This document shows positions 21,345 to 31,917 of a DNA stretch of 64,000 nucleotides, in pieces. Position numbers and translations under genes: made by a program. Position 1 is the first letter of the stretch, and every line of letters starts with the position of its first letter. The DNA lies in NCBI GenBank assembly GCA_033032865.1, contig JAWHQI010000068.1, forward strand, positions 7,502,001-7,566,000, given 5' to 3'. A model generated the notes under the pieces. That model saw nothing but the letters and a program-made list of their open reading frames with translations, was not told the origin of the DNA and searched no databases. Origin of the DNA: Dactylorhiza incarnata. Its lineage: Eukaryota; Streptophyta; Magnoliopsida; Asparagales; Orchidaceae.

Positions 21345-23003
21345 CACCCCCAGACTTACTCGTTTGCACGTCTCGGGCAAACACTCAATCCTAAGATAGA
21401 AAAATTGATGTTAATGAAGCAACTGTGTAGGCAAAACATGATGGGAAGTAAAGAACTAACGAGCGTAAAAATAAAGTAGAAAAGATTTTAAAACAAAGAT
21501 TATATTTTAAGAACTTCTACAAGTGTAAAATACAAAATACTACTACTCTGAGGTGAATCACTGGTGAATCAAACAGTCGCGCCCTAGGGAAAATAGCGTG
21601 AACGGCTGAGGTGAGCGTTGCTCAAATTGGATCTCAAGGAAGAGCTCTCCAAGAAATCCATCAAGGTCGGTGGACATAAGCTTGCCCTTTCGCACCTTTT
21701 CCACTGCATGAGACGATCTTATCAAGAATCAGTAGGGCTTTTAGGCTAGACATAGGGCTTGGGTTGAGGTACGGTAATGAAGTAGAAGAACGTAGGTTAA
21801 ACGCACTCATCCTCCGGTAAATAACAAATTTCAACCTCAACATCTTCATCTTGAAGCACACTCCCCCAGACTTCATTTAAGCACGATGGTGCGCACGAGA
21901 CTACCACACTTGTGGTTCGATTCTTTTTAGAGTTCTTTTACTCTCTTTTTTCTAGATCCATAAAAAGTTAGGATCGATCAAAATTTTAACTCATTCTCAT
22001 TTTTTTTCGCGCGCACACAAATATTTCTCCGCAACGCAAAATCATCATAAATATGTATATATTCCAAAGTTCGACTCTAGTGCGTATTAAGTTAGGATAT
22101 GTGGCCTTGGCGAAAGTTTAGTGGAGTATAACAAATAGGAGAGGTAAGGCTCAACGAGGCTAGCAAAGGATGACGTTAGGTTGGGAAATCAAAGCTCAAC
22201 CGGACCAAATGATGGCCTACGTCATGCTCCCAACAAGATCATTCAACACAATCGTTTTGAAAATAGCATGGGGCAAGTTCTTAACCACCGAGCGAGGTCT
22301 CCTCTCCTTCCAACTCAAACAACACGAGGCTAACATCTCTTCTACACTGGACCTAGGGCTACCGCTAGATTCAGCAAATTCACCGTTTGAGTAGAGTATT
22401 AAGTAATTACACAAATGAAGTAAATAAAACTCTACTTTGTAATGAAATCTATTCTACGTGAATTTTTATGCTGCGTGAGCGCTCTACTAGTAGCACCGCA
22501 CAGGTCACATCCTGTTCCGCCACACAATCCTAAACTAACAATCAAACTTCTAAACATATACGTCAAGCACTTACACGATAATTGCGCACGAGTAAAAAAT
22601 AAAACACATGCGGTGAGTGTTATGCAATGAGACAATTAATATAATTTTCCTAACATAACATTCTAGCATGTATGTGCGTGTTGCGTAAGCAAAGGCCCGC
22701 TCCCCCCAGATTTGATTTGAAAAACACATCAAATATATCATTTCATAGCAAAAATAAAGCTAGGTTAGGAGTACCTATGCTCATAAGAGCATGCCAGAAG
22801 AGCGGTCAATTCCATCTTTAATTTAAGGTTCTCCCTCCTCTTCCTCCAAGCAAGTTCACACCTGCATTGTTGGCATAAAAACAGACAAACAAAACATAAT
22901 AGAAATTAAATAAGCAAACGAAACCTGGTGGTTCCCTTGGGTTTTCTCCTAAGAAGCCCTTTTGTTTACCGTCCTTAAGGTGGACCAAATACCTGTATTA
23001 GCA
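21345..23003 (-). other. 3' UTR of D with three PPT-like motifs
   Basis: Non-coding. PPT-like tracts on the minus strand lie at 21344-21357, 21861-21874 and 22701-22714, spaced about 517 and 840 bases. The B spacings are nearly the same. The conserved inverted repeat region is near 22934-22954. No gene recognised. Confidence 0.72.
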
Positions 23004-24517
23004 CGGGATTTTAGTTAAGGCACGGGACGCAACCCGAGATAACAACACCATAACACCCTAAGAATAGGGTCACAATGAAATAAACACCAATCAACGATTC
23101 ATAAGAGAAAACTCATAAGTTATCTAATCACAAAGGGAATAAGATTTCTTGAGAAAGGAGGAGTCCAAGGCTTAGATCAAGAGTTCAGAACTAGGGTTTC
23201 TCGAGAAAGGTAGGAAACTTCTCGAGAAACAACCAGGAGAGAACTGGGATTTCTCGAGAAATAGGGGGAAAGCTGCTCTGGATTTCTCGAGAAGTAGGGG
23301 AACTGCACTTGGATTTCTCGAGAAGTAGGGGAACTGCACTTGGATTTCTCGAGAAGTAGGGGAACTCCACTTGGATTTCTTGAGAGATAGGGGAAGACTG
23401 CACTTGGATTTCTTGAGAGGTAGGGGAGACTGCAGTTGTATTTCTCGAGAAGTAGGGGATCTGCATTGGATTTCTCGAGAAATAGGGGAAGACTGCACTT
23501 GGATTTCTCGAGAAGTAGGGAGACACTGCACTGGATTTCTCGAGAAATAGGGGAAGACTGCACTTGGATTTCTCGAGAAGTAGGAGATCTGGACTTGGAA
23601 TTCTCGAGCAAACACACGAATTCCTTCTATCTTTCAGGGGAAACTTTAGACGTTGAGAGAAAGATCAAGGGAGTTCAAGATTATTAATTGCCAAGTAAAA
23701 TACTCAAAAACACATGCTAAAATCACACCAAGAACTCAAAACAAGGAGAAAAAACAAACAATGCTTCAATCAACAAGAGAGAAGGAGGAGATGCCACTTG
23801 CCTCAAACCTTCCAAAATTCGAATTTCTCCGCTCCAAGAACAATAGATTCGACCAAGAACTCACCCGAGCACAAAACCTGAAACCTTCCAGGTCAAAAGA
23901 GGGGTTAGGTCGCTACCTTAACTCCAAAAATTCCACGAAACAGGAAAAGCTTACCACTAGGACGAAGATCTCGCCGAGAGCTTTCTGAATCCACTCTCCA
24001 AACACGATTCTGGCCACTACAGTCTTCGAATCGTCGACCGAAAGCTCCACGACACTCCGCTCTAGCCTCTATCGCTCGGCGGCTGGTTTGGGATCGACGA
24101 AGGAAGAAGATGAATAGGGAGAGAACTGTAGGTTTTATAGTAAAACCTAATTTAATATTTAATTAATTAAATAAAACTCCCTTTCACTTAAACCGCGAGG
24201 GTGACTAGATCACCTCGGATTTCTATGAAATTCACACCTAAACTGAGAAACGGCGCTACGAATCCAACGGCGAAGTCAGAATTCAATTCCGACGAGCCAA
24301 ATTCGGGCTAAAGCTTCCCGAAGCTAAATTCTTGATAACTACACAAAATCTTCTCTACAAATCAAAACGACGCGAAATCTTGTACGCTCGATCTAAATTA
24401 CATACTTTAACAAATCTAAGGTTCAAAAATAAACCTGACGAGCTGACGTAACGCCCTTACGCCAAAATTACACCATGGTGGTCACGTAAATAATTAACAA
24501 AAATCAGGGGCGTTACG
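23004..24517 (-). repeat. 5' LTR of C, distal segment
   Basis: It resumes at GATTTTAGTTAAGGCACGGG, equivalent to about 5372 of the left LTR, and ends GGGGCGTTACG at 24517. The final base is G where the left LTR has A. It carries the second TTTCTCGAGAA minisatellite (23196-23609) and a TATA box (24133-24139). Confidence 0.87.
23196..23609. repeat. TTTCTCGAGAA minisatellite, right LTR of C
   Basis: Around twelve tandem units, one or two more than in the left LTR. Copy number has therefore changed since insertion. Open frames across it are repeat by-products. Confidence 0.9.
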
Positions 24518-24735
24518 TGAAAGTGCACAGCTAACCTCAATTGAATTCTCTAGAGGGGGGGGGGGGGGGTGAATAGAGATTAAAAATATTTTGTGCAAAG
24601 TCAATATAGATTAAGCAAGAAAATAAAGTAAATGCAAGAAAATAAATCACAGCACAACACAAGAAAATATAGTGGTTCCCCAAACTTTGGGTAGTCCACT
24701 CTTCTACCCCCTTGGTAGGAATTCACTATCTTGTA

Positions 24736-24870
24736 CTGAGTCTTTTGATAAGGAGACTCTTAGAACCACCCTGAGTCTTTTGACAAGGAGACTCTTAGAA
24801 CCAACTGAGTCTTTTGACAAGGAGACTCTTAGAACCAGTACACTGAATTTTTTGAAGAGAGATTCTAAAA
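24736..24870. repeat. GAGTCTTTTGACAAGGAGACTC tandem repeat in the E LTR
   Basis: Three units of about 35-37 bases and a degenerate fourth. Each has arms GAGTCT and AGACTC around ten bases. An equivalent array lies in the right LTR at about 30880-31015. By strand it falls downstream of the TATA box and would be transcribed. Confidence 0.85.
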
Positions 24871-25481
24871 ACTCTTTTACAATGTTAGATGTAAGAAAGA
24901 AAGCAGGAAAAATATAAGGACAAGAATGAATCTTCTTCCTAGCAAGAAGATTGGAAGCACAAGAAGTGAATTGAATCTTTCTTCTATAGAGAGAAGAAGA
25001 TTTGCAGACTTTCTCTCTTTGTGAGAGCTATCAGATTTTGCAGCAGTGTGATTTCAGAAGCAGAAGAAGAAGAGGTGGTTGAATGTTGCTGCAGAGCATT
25101 TTCTCAATTTCTCTCTTTTCTCTTGGGAGCTTTTCCTCTATTTCAAAATGTATGTGGTGGATCACTCAACTGTCATTTTCTGCCGACCTCCTCTTTATTT
25201 ATAGCTCTGTGTATTCAAAATAATGCTATAGGAGGATAATTAATTAGCAGTCAGAAAAATAGAAAGATGAAAATGTTTCCATAATATTTATTTCTGTAGA
25301 AGGAAAGAACCAATTCAGATTTCAAATAATATCCAAATAAGTTAAATCAAATTAGCCAAGAATCAGATATAAGGAAAGAATGATTCAGAACGGCTATAAA
25401 ATATTGACACTTATTCCATATAAATCAGATCTATTGAAAGAAGGAAAGAGATCTGGCGCATATTTAAATTCTGTCATGGAA

Positions 25482-25694
25482 ATCGACGTGCGTCGATTAC
25501 TATTCGACGCAAGCGTCGAGAGCATCATTTCTGGACATCGAGAGAAAAATAAGGAAGGTGCGTCGACTGAGGTGCGTCGACTTCATTAGATGCGTCGACT
25601 AGAAATCAGAGTGGCGTCGACTAGACTTACGTCGAAATCTTCCTAGAGTTACTTCGACTCAACCTGAAGGAAACGTCGAATACTATTCGACGCA
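25482..25694. repeat. GCGTCGA/TCGACGC array, left LTR of E
   Basis: It includes two 21-bp sites of the form (G/A)CGTCGA-N7-TCGACGC at 25490-25510 and 25673-25693, plus several single GTCGAC words. The right LTR has the same at 31634-31654 and 31818-31838. It lies in U3, roughly 280 bases upstream of the TATA box. Confidence 0.88.
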
Positions 25695-25764
25695 TATTTA
25701 CTTTGTTTTTTTTTTCATTCTTAGAGTTCATTTCTAGGGGTTAAGAGAAATCATTTTCCCAACA

Positions 25765-25780
25765 ATCTCCCCCTATTTGT
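25765..25780 (-). other. Polypurine tract of E
   Basis: The minus-strand AATAGGGGGAGAT immediately precedes the TGTTGGG start of the 3' LTR. Confidence 0.78.
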
Positions 25781-25982
25781 CTTAACCCTATTTAGAGGGA
25801 AATTGTACTAGCATATAATTAACCCATCACAATATTTGTAAAGATAAGAAATATATTGAGTAACCAAAAAAGGAAAGAAGGAAAGAAAGTTGTATATACA
25901 CCAACTCAGAAGAGAATATATATATATTGACCAATCAATGTTTTGAACATAAAAATTTTCATTAATGTTTTTAGAAACCAAA

Positions 25983-27817
25983 TTAACACTCAGGAGGGGT
26001 AGGAGGAGTCTTTCTTTTTCTTTTGAAGACTTTAGTAGGTTGCTCTTTCTCAACAGCAGATAGCACCCTCATCTCCCCCTGAGTCACAGCAGTTGAGTCC
26101 CTTTGAGTTTCATCTAGCTCCCCCTGAGTTTCAGCTTCAGGTAACACAGCATCTGGCTGCTCTTTTTCATTTTCAGCTGTATTCACAATGGTATCCAGCT
26201 CCTTAGATCCTACTTCAGCTACCACAATTTCCAGCTCCCCCTGAGGTTTAGTTTCTTTAACTTTCTCATCATCTGCCCCATCTTCTTTTTCAGCTCTGCT
26301 TGCTTCGCCTTGCAATAGTGCCACTTGGTCTGCAGCCTCTCTTGCTATGCTGAGTACCTCTATTGTTTGTTCATCAATATGGAGCTCAGGTACTATCTCA
26401 TTCCCAAGGGTTTTGAGCAGTGCTAGACTGTCAGTTTTTGAGGTAGGAAGGGATTTGTGAGAAGGAGATTAGGATTGGAGGGCTGATCTTCATCTAGATT
26501 CTCCCCCTTATTGACCTTCTTGGCCAAGGAGGTTAAGAAAGACCTAGTCACTCTAGAGGAAGAGAGAGATGACTTCAGATCTTGCACAGAGGCACTGACC
26601 CCATCTATTTGGGTGTGCATGTGAAGGATGGAGGAATGAATCTGGGAGCAATGCTCATCTAGCATTGCTTGGAATCTTTGAGCTGTGGATTGTATGCACT
26701 GGGTGATAAGAGCCTCAGTGGATTCAGATGGTTCATGGTGTGAGAGTTGATGAGGAGGTGATGGTGGAGGAAGAGGTGATAGAGGAGGAGGAGGAGATAA
26801 TGGATGTGGAGAGGGGATTCTATCATCTTGAGGAGGTATATTTGATGGAGGAGGTGGAGGAATAGAAGAAGGTTGAGCAGGTGATTGAGGAGGTATTGGT
26901 GAGGATGATGCTGGGACAGGAGATGTGACTGTTTGAGAAGGAGGAGGAGGAGGAGGATGAGCAGGAGAGATAGGAGGAGATGGAGTCCTTTCAGGGATGG
27001 AACCAGGCTTAGGGATTTGCCTGGCCCATTTAGAAAATAGGGCTATGGACATCCTTTTTCCTGGAGGGATGGGAATTCCTTTTGACCTACATAGGTCAGG
27101 GAAGGAGTGGAACAGTACTTGACTCATCATTCTCATGTAGGCATTTTCTTTGTGGGAATATCTAGAGCCTATCATCTTGAGCAAACAGCTGGCCCAATCT
27201 ATTTTCTTCTTTAACACCAGAGCTCCCATGATGTTCAGTTGCTGCTTGGGCACTACATCATGGGCAGATATCTTATATAGTAGTATCTTTCCTACTATAT
27301 CTGCTAGTAGTCTATACTCCTCAGAAAAGTCTATTTTCTTTAGATGGATTGGTTTATCCCTTGAGAACTTCATGGTGGTTAGCAGATGCTTGATTTCATC
27401 AGGTGTGAGGTCTATAGATTCATCACCTAATAGGAAATGATGAAGACTTATGAGATTTCCTTTCCCTATTTTAGTTGAACAAAGATGACATTAGGATATA
27501 CCTGATGGGAGATCAAAGGTGGCCCTAATGTGTTCTGCTGAGATTGAGACTGGTGTCTCATATAGTGTTCCTTGGATTTCTCCTTGTTCAGAAATCTGAA
27601 CATGAGTTATGAGCTCTGTGAGCTCAGTTTCCAGAAGCTTGCACCTAGTGGAGATGAGCTTGTCCAGTCCTGCTTCAGTGAAGAGAGCTATGATGTTCTT
27701 ATAGTTCTCTGCTGCTGCTTGGAAGGATTCGAGTTCGATATCGAACCCAAAATTTATCTTGGGAGCCATTGAAGATCGGTGAGAGAGGGAAAAATAATCA
27801 GCTGGACAGAGGAGCAA
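25983..27817 (-). pseudogene. Extra ORF of element E, proline-rich middle, function unknown
   Basis: I do not recognise the family with confidence. The protein probably starts at MAPKINFGFDIELESF (about 27772) and reads as one frame through an internal TAA (27491-27493) to about 26430. There a one-base shift moves it to the frame ending TPPTPPEC at 25983. The N-terminal third is globular (EHIRATFDLPSG, IDLTPDEIKHLL, WASCLLKMIGSRYSHKENAYMRMMSQVLFHSFPDL). The middle is a long Pro/Ser-rich segment, followed by a helical ESTEALITQCIQSTAQRFQAMLDEH segment and an acidic tail with a basic FKRKRK stretch. It occupies the position where pol would be. It may be a plant-transposon-associated protein or a captured gene. 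Confidence 0.6.
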
Positions 27818-28228
27818 GAAGGATGATAGATGCAGAATCGCGAAGGTTTTCTAACTGAAGAGTTTATTTAAGTCAGGTGAAGCGTCGAAATGGGACTCAA
27901 TTCGAGGCTTATTCGGTACTTCAGTGGATGTGACTGAGAATATTTTAGTATTGCCGCTCGTTTTTATGAAGTCGACGTTACGGCGAGTGGAATTCGACGT
28001 GAACGTCGATATGTTCTGATTTGGTATGATAGGGTTTCCTATCGACGTATGCGTCGATAGTAGTCGACGCATGCGTCGATTACACCTGTTGATCTGAGTC
28101 ATCTACGGAGCGTCGAGTAGAAGTTGACGTGACTTTTGATTTTTCTGAACCACTCTATGTTCTTATTTCTTGTTGTCTCTTCCTAGTCCTAAAGCTTTTC
28201 TAAGACATCCTAGGACTAATTTTTACAG
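27818..28228 (-). repeat. Spacer between gag and the extra ORF of E, with GTCGAC-type islands
   Basis: About 410 non-coding bases. Sites include 28051-28070 (arms 6 apart) and 28110-28130 (arms 7 apart), plus single words between 27880 and 28030. The same word is found in E's LTRs and gag. Confidence 0.78.
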
Positions 28229-30514
28229 TTAGTTTGATTGATTATGCCAACATTGTTTGGCAAGGTGGCCAGTTTTGTTACATATATAGCATTTGATTAT
28301 CCTATTATTATGAGAATTTGAGTTTAGAGTAGGATAGAAGTGTTGATGAGGATAAGAGTGTTGGTTAGAATAGAGGGTTTGATTTGGATAGAATTCATGA
28401 TTAGGATGAATGGGTCCTGAATAAGGGTTAGGATGAAAGACTTTTGGAGGAAAGATGTTTAAATTGTTCTGAATTTTTGTGCGTCGATATCCATTCGACG
28501 CATGTTGATAGTCACGTTGATTTGTATTCGGCGCTTTCTCCAGATGGTGTCGATCTGATTTCGACGCATAGAAAAAGTTGCGTCGATTGGAAGTCGACGT
28601 GCTTTTGTTCATCCATCTAGAAGAGGTCGAAGCATCTGAGAGATTGCGTTGAGTAGAAGTCGACGCACTATCGTGCATGCGTCGATATGAAGTCGACGCA
28701 ACTGTATCTTCATAAATTTTCATTTTGCCTTTCTCTGTTTTTACTCCTTTATGTCTTGTTTTTCTTGGTTTGATTGTTTCTTCAGATGAAGTTTGTGAGT
28801 CATCAGCTGAATAATAAGATGTTTCATCAAATTCCTTTATTTCTTTGAAGGAGTTTTCTTCCTTATCTTTTGGGTCTTTTTCTTGGTTTGTCATTTGGAC
28901 AGGTTTAGTGAATTTTACAGGGCTCATCCAAGCAGGTTTGTTGGATGGAATTAGGCTGATTGAGGGATCAGCCCCTAGCCCAAGATGGTTGTGTCTTATT
29001 GTTTGTTTTTCAGTGATTTCCTTAAGAGTTTGGCTTCTCATTTTTATTGATTCTTCAAAGGCTTTTGCCTGGGTTACTTTATCCTTAAGGAACTGATTTT
29101 CTATTCTAGCCCTTTCTATTTCCTTTTTTATTCTGCTAGCTATTGATTCATAATCTTTAGAGGATTTAATTTCTGTGTTTCTCTGGTTTTTAGCTACATT
29201 GATTTGTTCTTTTAGATCTTTAATTTCTTGATTTGTTTTTAGTTGATCTAGGTACATTCCCATAAAATCATTTCTAAAATTATCACTTTGAAAATCTATT
29301 TCATCAAACATGCTTACCTCATCCTCATCCTCAGATTCCTCAATGAGAATGAGGTTCTTTTCTTTTTGATCATCAGAAGATATGTTTTCTTCTGATCCTG
29401 TTTCACTCCATGATTTATCATCATTCTTTGAGTCTTCAAAGGCCATCAAGCATAGGTCTTCTTGCCTAGATTCTTCATTGTCACTCTTAGAGGATGAACT
29501 ATCCTCAGAGTTTGTTTCACTCCAGACTTCTGCAATGAAGCCTCTTTCTTTCTTCTTCCCCTTTTTCTTCAGATCTTTCTTTTTCAGATCCTTTTCTGTT
29601 TCAGCATTCTCTGGACATTCTGGGGCAATGTGTCCAGGTTTCCTGCAAGAATAACAAATAATTTCTTTAGTGGGGGTTTTGTCCTACCTTGGTTTTGACT
29701 CCCTCCTTTTTGATCCATCTGTCTTGACCCATTTCTTAAATCTTCTGGCCAAGAAACTGAATAATTCTTCTTCAGTGACAGGGGTTCCTTCTTCTGTTGC
29801 CTTTAGAGCAATGTTCCTGCTTTTTGAGGAAATTGGAGTGTTTTCTCTTCTTTCCTTCTCCTCTCTAGTTTTCAGCAACTGCTCATAGGATCTGAGTTTT
29901 CCTAAGAGAGCATCTGTTGAGATCTCTTTTTGTCCTCTTGTGTCTCTTATTGCCCATATTCTTGAGTCCCATGAACTAGGGAGACTCATTAGCAATTTGT
30001 CATTAATCTCAGTGAGAGAGATTTTTCTATCCAAGTCTCTTAGTTGATTGATGATCAGACTGAATCTGTCATACATTTCAGAGATGCTTTCTTCAGCCTT
30101 CTTTTGGAAGTTCTCATATTGAGAGATCAATAGAGCCTTTTTATCTTTCTTTTCATCAGCACTTCCTTCCACCATCTTTGTGAGAGCATCCCAAATTTCC
30201 TTGGATGATTCACAGTCAACAACCTTTTGAAAAATGTCATCTGAGAGAGTTGAGACAAGTATGTTCATGGCCTTTAGATCATATGTTCTTGCCTTCTTTT
30301 CATATTCTGTCCACTCAGATCTTGGAACAAGTGTTTGTGTGACATTGCCATTTGCATCCTTTCTATAAGGCTTTGGGGGACCTGTCATAGTAATATCAAA
30401 CAAGTCAGCATCAATGGAATTCATATAAATTCTAATTCTTGTTTTCCAAACTGCAAACTTTTCAAGATTGCACATTGGAGGTCTGGTGGAAGCATACTCT
30501 TTGATTTGTGCCAT
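28229..30514 (-). pseudogene. Element E gag (copia type, two zinc knuckles), one in-frame stop
   Basis: Start chosen at the ATG 30512-30514 (MAQIKEYASTRPPMCNLEKFAVWKTRI), which matches the copia-gag N-terminus; an in-frame ATG further upstream (30575) is preceded by low-complexity sequence. A UBN2/DUF4219-type capsid region follows (NILVSTLSDDIFQKVVDCESSKEIWDAL, RDLDRKISLTEINDKLLMSLPSSWDSR). An amber codon lies at 29684-29686. Then come CCHC knuckle 1 (CYSCRKPGHIAPEC), acidic and coiled-coil stretches, seven 11-residue repeats of the type ASTSxxRR (about 28472-28702), and knuckle 2 (CYICNKTGHLAKQC) at the C-terminus. The stop is the only visible lesion. Confidence 0.87.
28472..28702 (-). repeat. 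33-bp tandem repeat inside E gag built on the GCGTCGA-N7-TCGACGC palindrome
   Basis: Palindromic sites start at 28481, 28547, 28580, 28646 and 28679, all multiples of 33 apart, with degenerate copies at about 28514 and 28613. The array encodes seven 11-residue units (ASTSYRR, ASTSTQR, STSTSNRR and similar). The same 21-bp word occurs in non-coding parts of E. Confidence 0.88.
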
Positions 30515-30603
30515 ATGATAAAATAGTTTTGAAATATATATATATATATATATGAGAGGTAAGATCTTTTTGATCAAGGAGTTATCCTTTTTAGATCAAC
30601 CTC

Positions 30604-30615
30604 CCTCTGATACCA
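30604..30615 (-). other. Primer-binding site of E (tRNA-Met type)
   Basis: The plus strand reads CCTCTGATACCA, i.e. TGGTATCAGAGG on the element strand, two bases from the right LTR. Confidence 0.85.
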
Positions 30616-30617
30616 AT

Positions 30618-31912
30618 TGAAAGTGCACAGTTAACCTCACTAGAATTCTCTAGAGGGGGGGGGGGGGTGAATAGAGATTAAAAATATTTTGTGCAAAGTT
30701 AATATATATATGTGTATAATCACAGATTAGAGCTTCCCACACACCAACAAGAATTAAGCAAGAAAATAAAGTAAATGCAAGAAAAATAAATCACAGCAGA
30801 ACACAAGAAAATATAGTGGTTCCCCAAACTTTGGGTAGTCCACTCTTCTACCCCCTTGGTAGGAATTCACTATCTTGTACTGAGTCTTTTGATAAGGAGA
30901 CTCTTAGAACCACCCTGAGTCTTTTGACAAGGAGACTCTTAGAACCAACTGAGTCTTTTGACAATGAGACTCTTAGAACCAGTACACTGAATTTTTTGAA
31001 GAGAGATTCTAAAAACTCTTTTACAATGTTAGATGTAAGAAAGAAAGCAAGAAAGATATAAGGACAAGAATGAATCTTCTTCCTAGCAAGAAGATTGGAA
31101 GCACAAGAAGTGAATTGAATCTTTCTGCTATAGAGAGAAGAAGATTTGCAGACTTTCTCTCTTTGTGAGAGCTATCAGATTTTGCAGCAGTGTGATTTCA
31201 GAAGCAGAAGAAGAAGAGGTGGTTGAATGTTGCTGCAGAGCTTTTTCTCAATTTCTCTCTTTTCTCTTGGGATCTTTTCCTCTATTTCAAAATGTATGTG
31301 GTGGATCACTCAACTGTCATTTTCTGCCGACCTCCTCTTTATTTATAGCTCTGTGTATTCAAAATAATGCTATAGGAGGATAATTAATTAGCAGTCAGAA
31401 AAATAGAAAGATGAAAATGTTTCCATAATATTTATTTCTGTAGAAGGAAAGAACCAATTCAGATTTCAAATAATATCCAAATAAGTTAAATCAAATTAGC
31501 CAAGAATCAGATATAAGGAAAGAATGATTCAGAACGGCTATAAAATATTGACACTTATTCCATATAAATCAGATCTATTGAAAGAAGGAAAGAGATCTGG
31601 CGCATATTTAAATTCTGTCATGGAAATCGACGTGCGTCGATTACTATTCGACGCAAGCGTCGAGAGCATCCTTTCTGGACGTCGAGAGAAAAATAAGGAA
31701 GGTGCGTCGACTGAGGTGTGTCGACTTCATTAGATGTGTCGACTAGAAATCAGAGTGGCGTCGACTTGACTTACGTCGAAATCTTCCTAGAGTTACTTCG
31801 ACTCAACCTAAAGGAAACGTCGAATACTATTCGACGCATATTTACTTAGCCTTGTTTTTTTTTCATTCTTAGAATTCATTTCTAGGGGTTAAGAGAAATC
31901 ATTTTCCCAACA
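30618..31912 (-). repeat. 5' LTR of element E
   Basis: It is 1295 bp. It has the same landmarks as the left copy: 13-base G run at 30655-30667, TATA on the minus strand at 31338-31347, and GTCGAC-type array at 31626-31839. The left copy has a deletion of about 48 bases relative to this one. Confidence 0.9.
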
Positions 31913-31917
31913 TTACG

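Larger units (their letters stand above)
20060..23003 (-). mobile_element. Element D: truncated Athila-like element related to B
   Basis: Only the 3' LTR (20060-21344) and the 3' UTR (21345-about 23003) are present; gag, PBS and 5' LTR are missing. The LTR shares ends and scattered words with B (TGATGCG, GTGCACCGGTCGC, GACTCATCA) but is clearly a different subfamily. At about 23003 the sequence returns to C's LTR, minus roughly 540 bases of that LTR. A single deletion removing D's 5' half and the adjacent LTR portion explains both losses. Confidence 0.8.
4315..24517 (-). mobile_element. Element C: complete Tekay/Del-like Ty3/gypsy, decayed, with B and D inside
   Basis: The minus-strand element has two long LTRs (left 4315-6856, right 19571-24517 interrupted by D), a PPT, gag, protease, RT, RNase H, integrase, and a PBS to initiator tRNA-Met. 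B (12038-19299) is inserted in its leader. It is inserted in the pol of P with TSD CAAAC/CAAGC. E begins at the base after its last nucleotide. Gene order is gag-PR-RT-RH-IN, the Ty3/gypsy order. All genes carry stops or frameshifts, so the copy cannot make functional pol. Confidence 0.85.
24518..25764 (-). repeat. 3' LTR of element E
   Basis: It is 1247 bp, TGAAAGTGC...CCCAACA on the plus strand. Features: a 15-base G run at 24555-24569 next to GTGAATAGAG, a palindromic tandem repeat at 24736-24870, TATAAATAAA on the minus strand at 25194-25203, and the GTCGAC-type array at 25482-25694. About 48 bases present in the right LTR near 30700-30756 are absent. Confidence 0.9.
24513..31917 (-). mobile_element. 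Element E: non-autonomous Ty1/copia element with gag and an extra ORF
   Basis: The TSD TTACG at 24513-24517 and 31913-31917 brackets LTRs 24518-25764 and 30618-31912. The PBS is tRNA-Met type beside the right LTR, so the element is minus. Internal genes in order are a full-length gag (783 codons from the first Met) and a second ORF of about 610 codons. No protease, integrase or RT is present. E inserted with its TSD made of C's last LTR bases, exactly at the C/P boundary. Confidence 0.88.
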
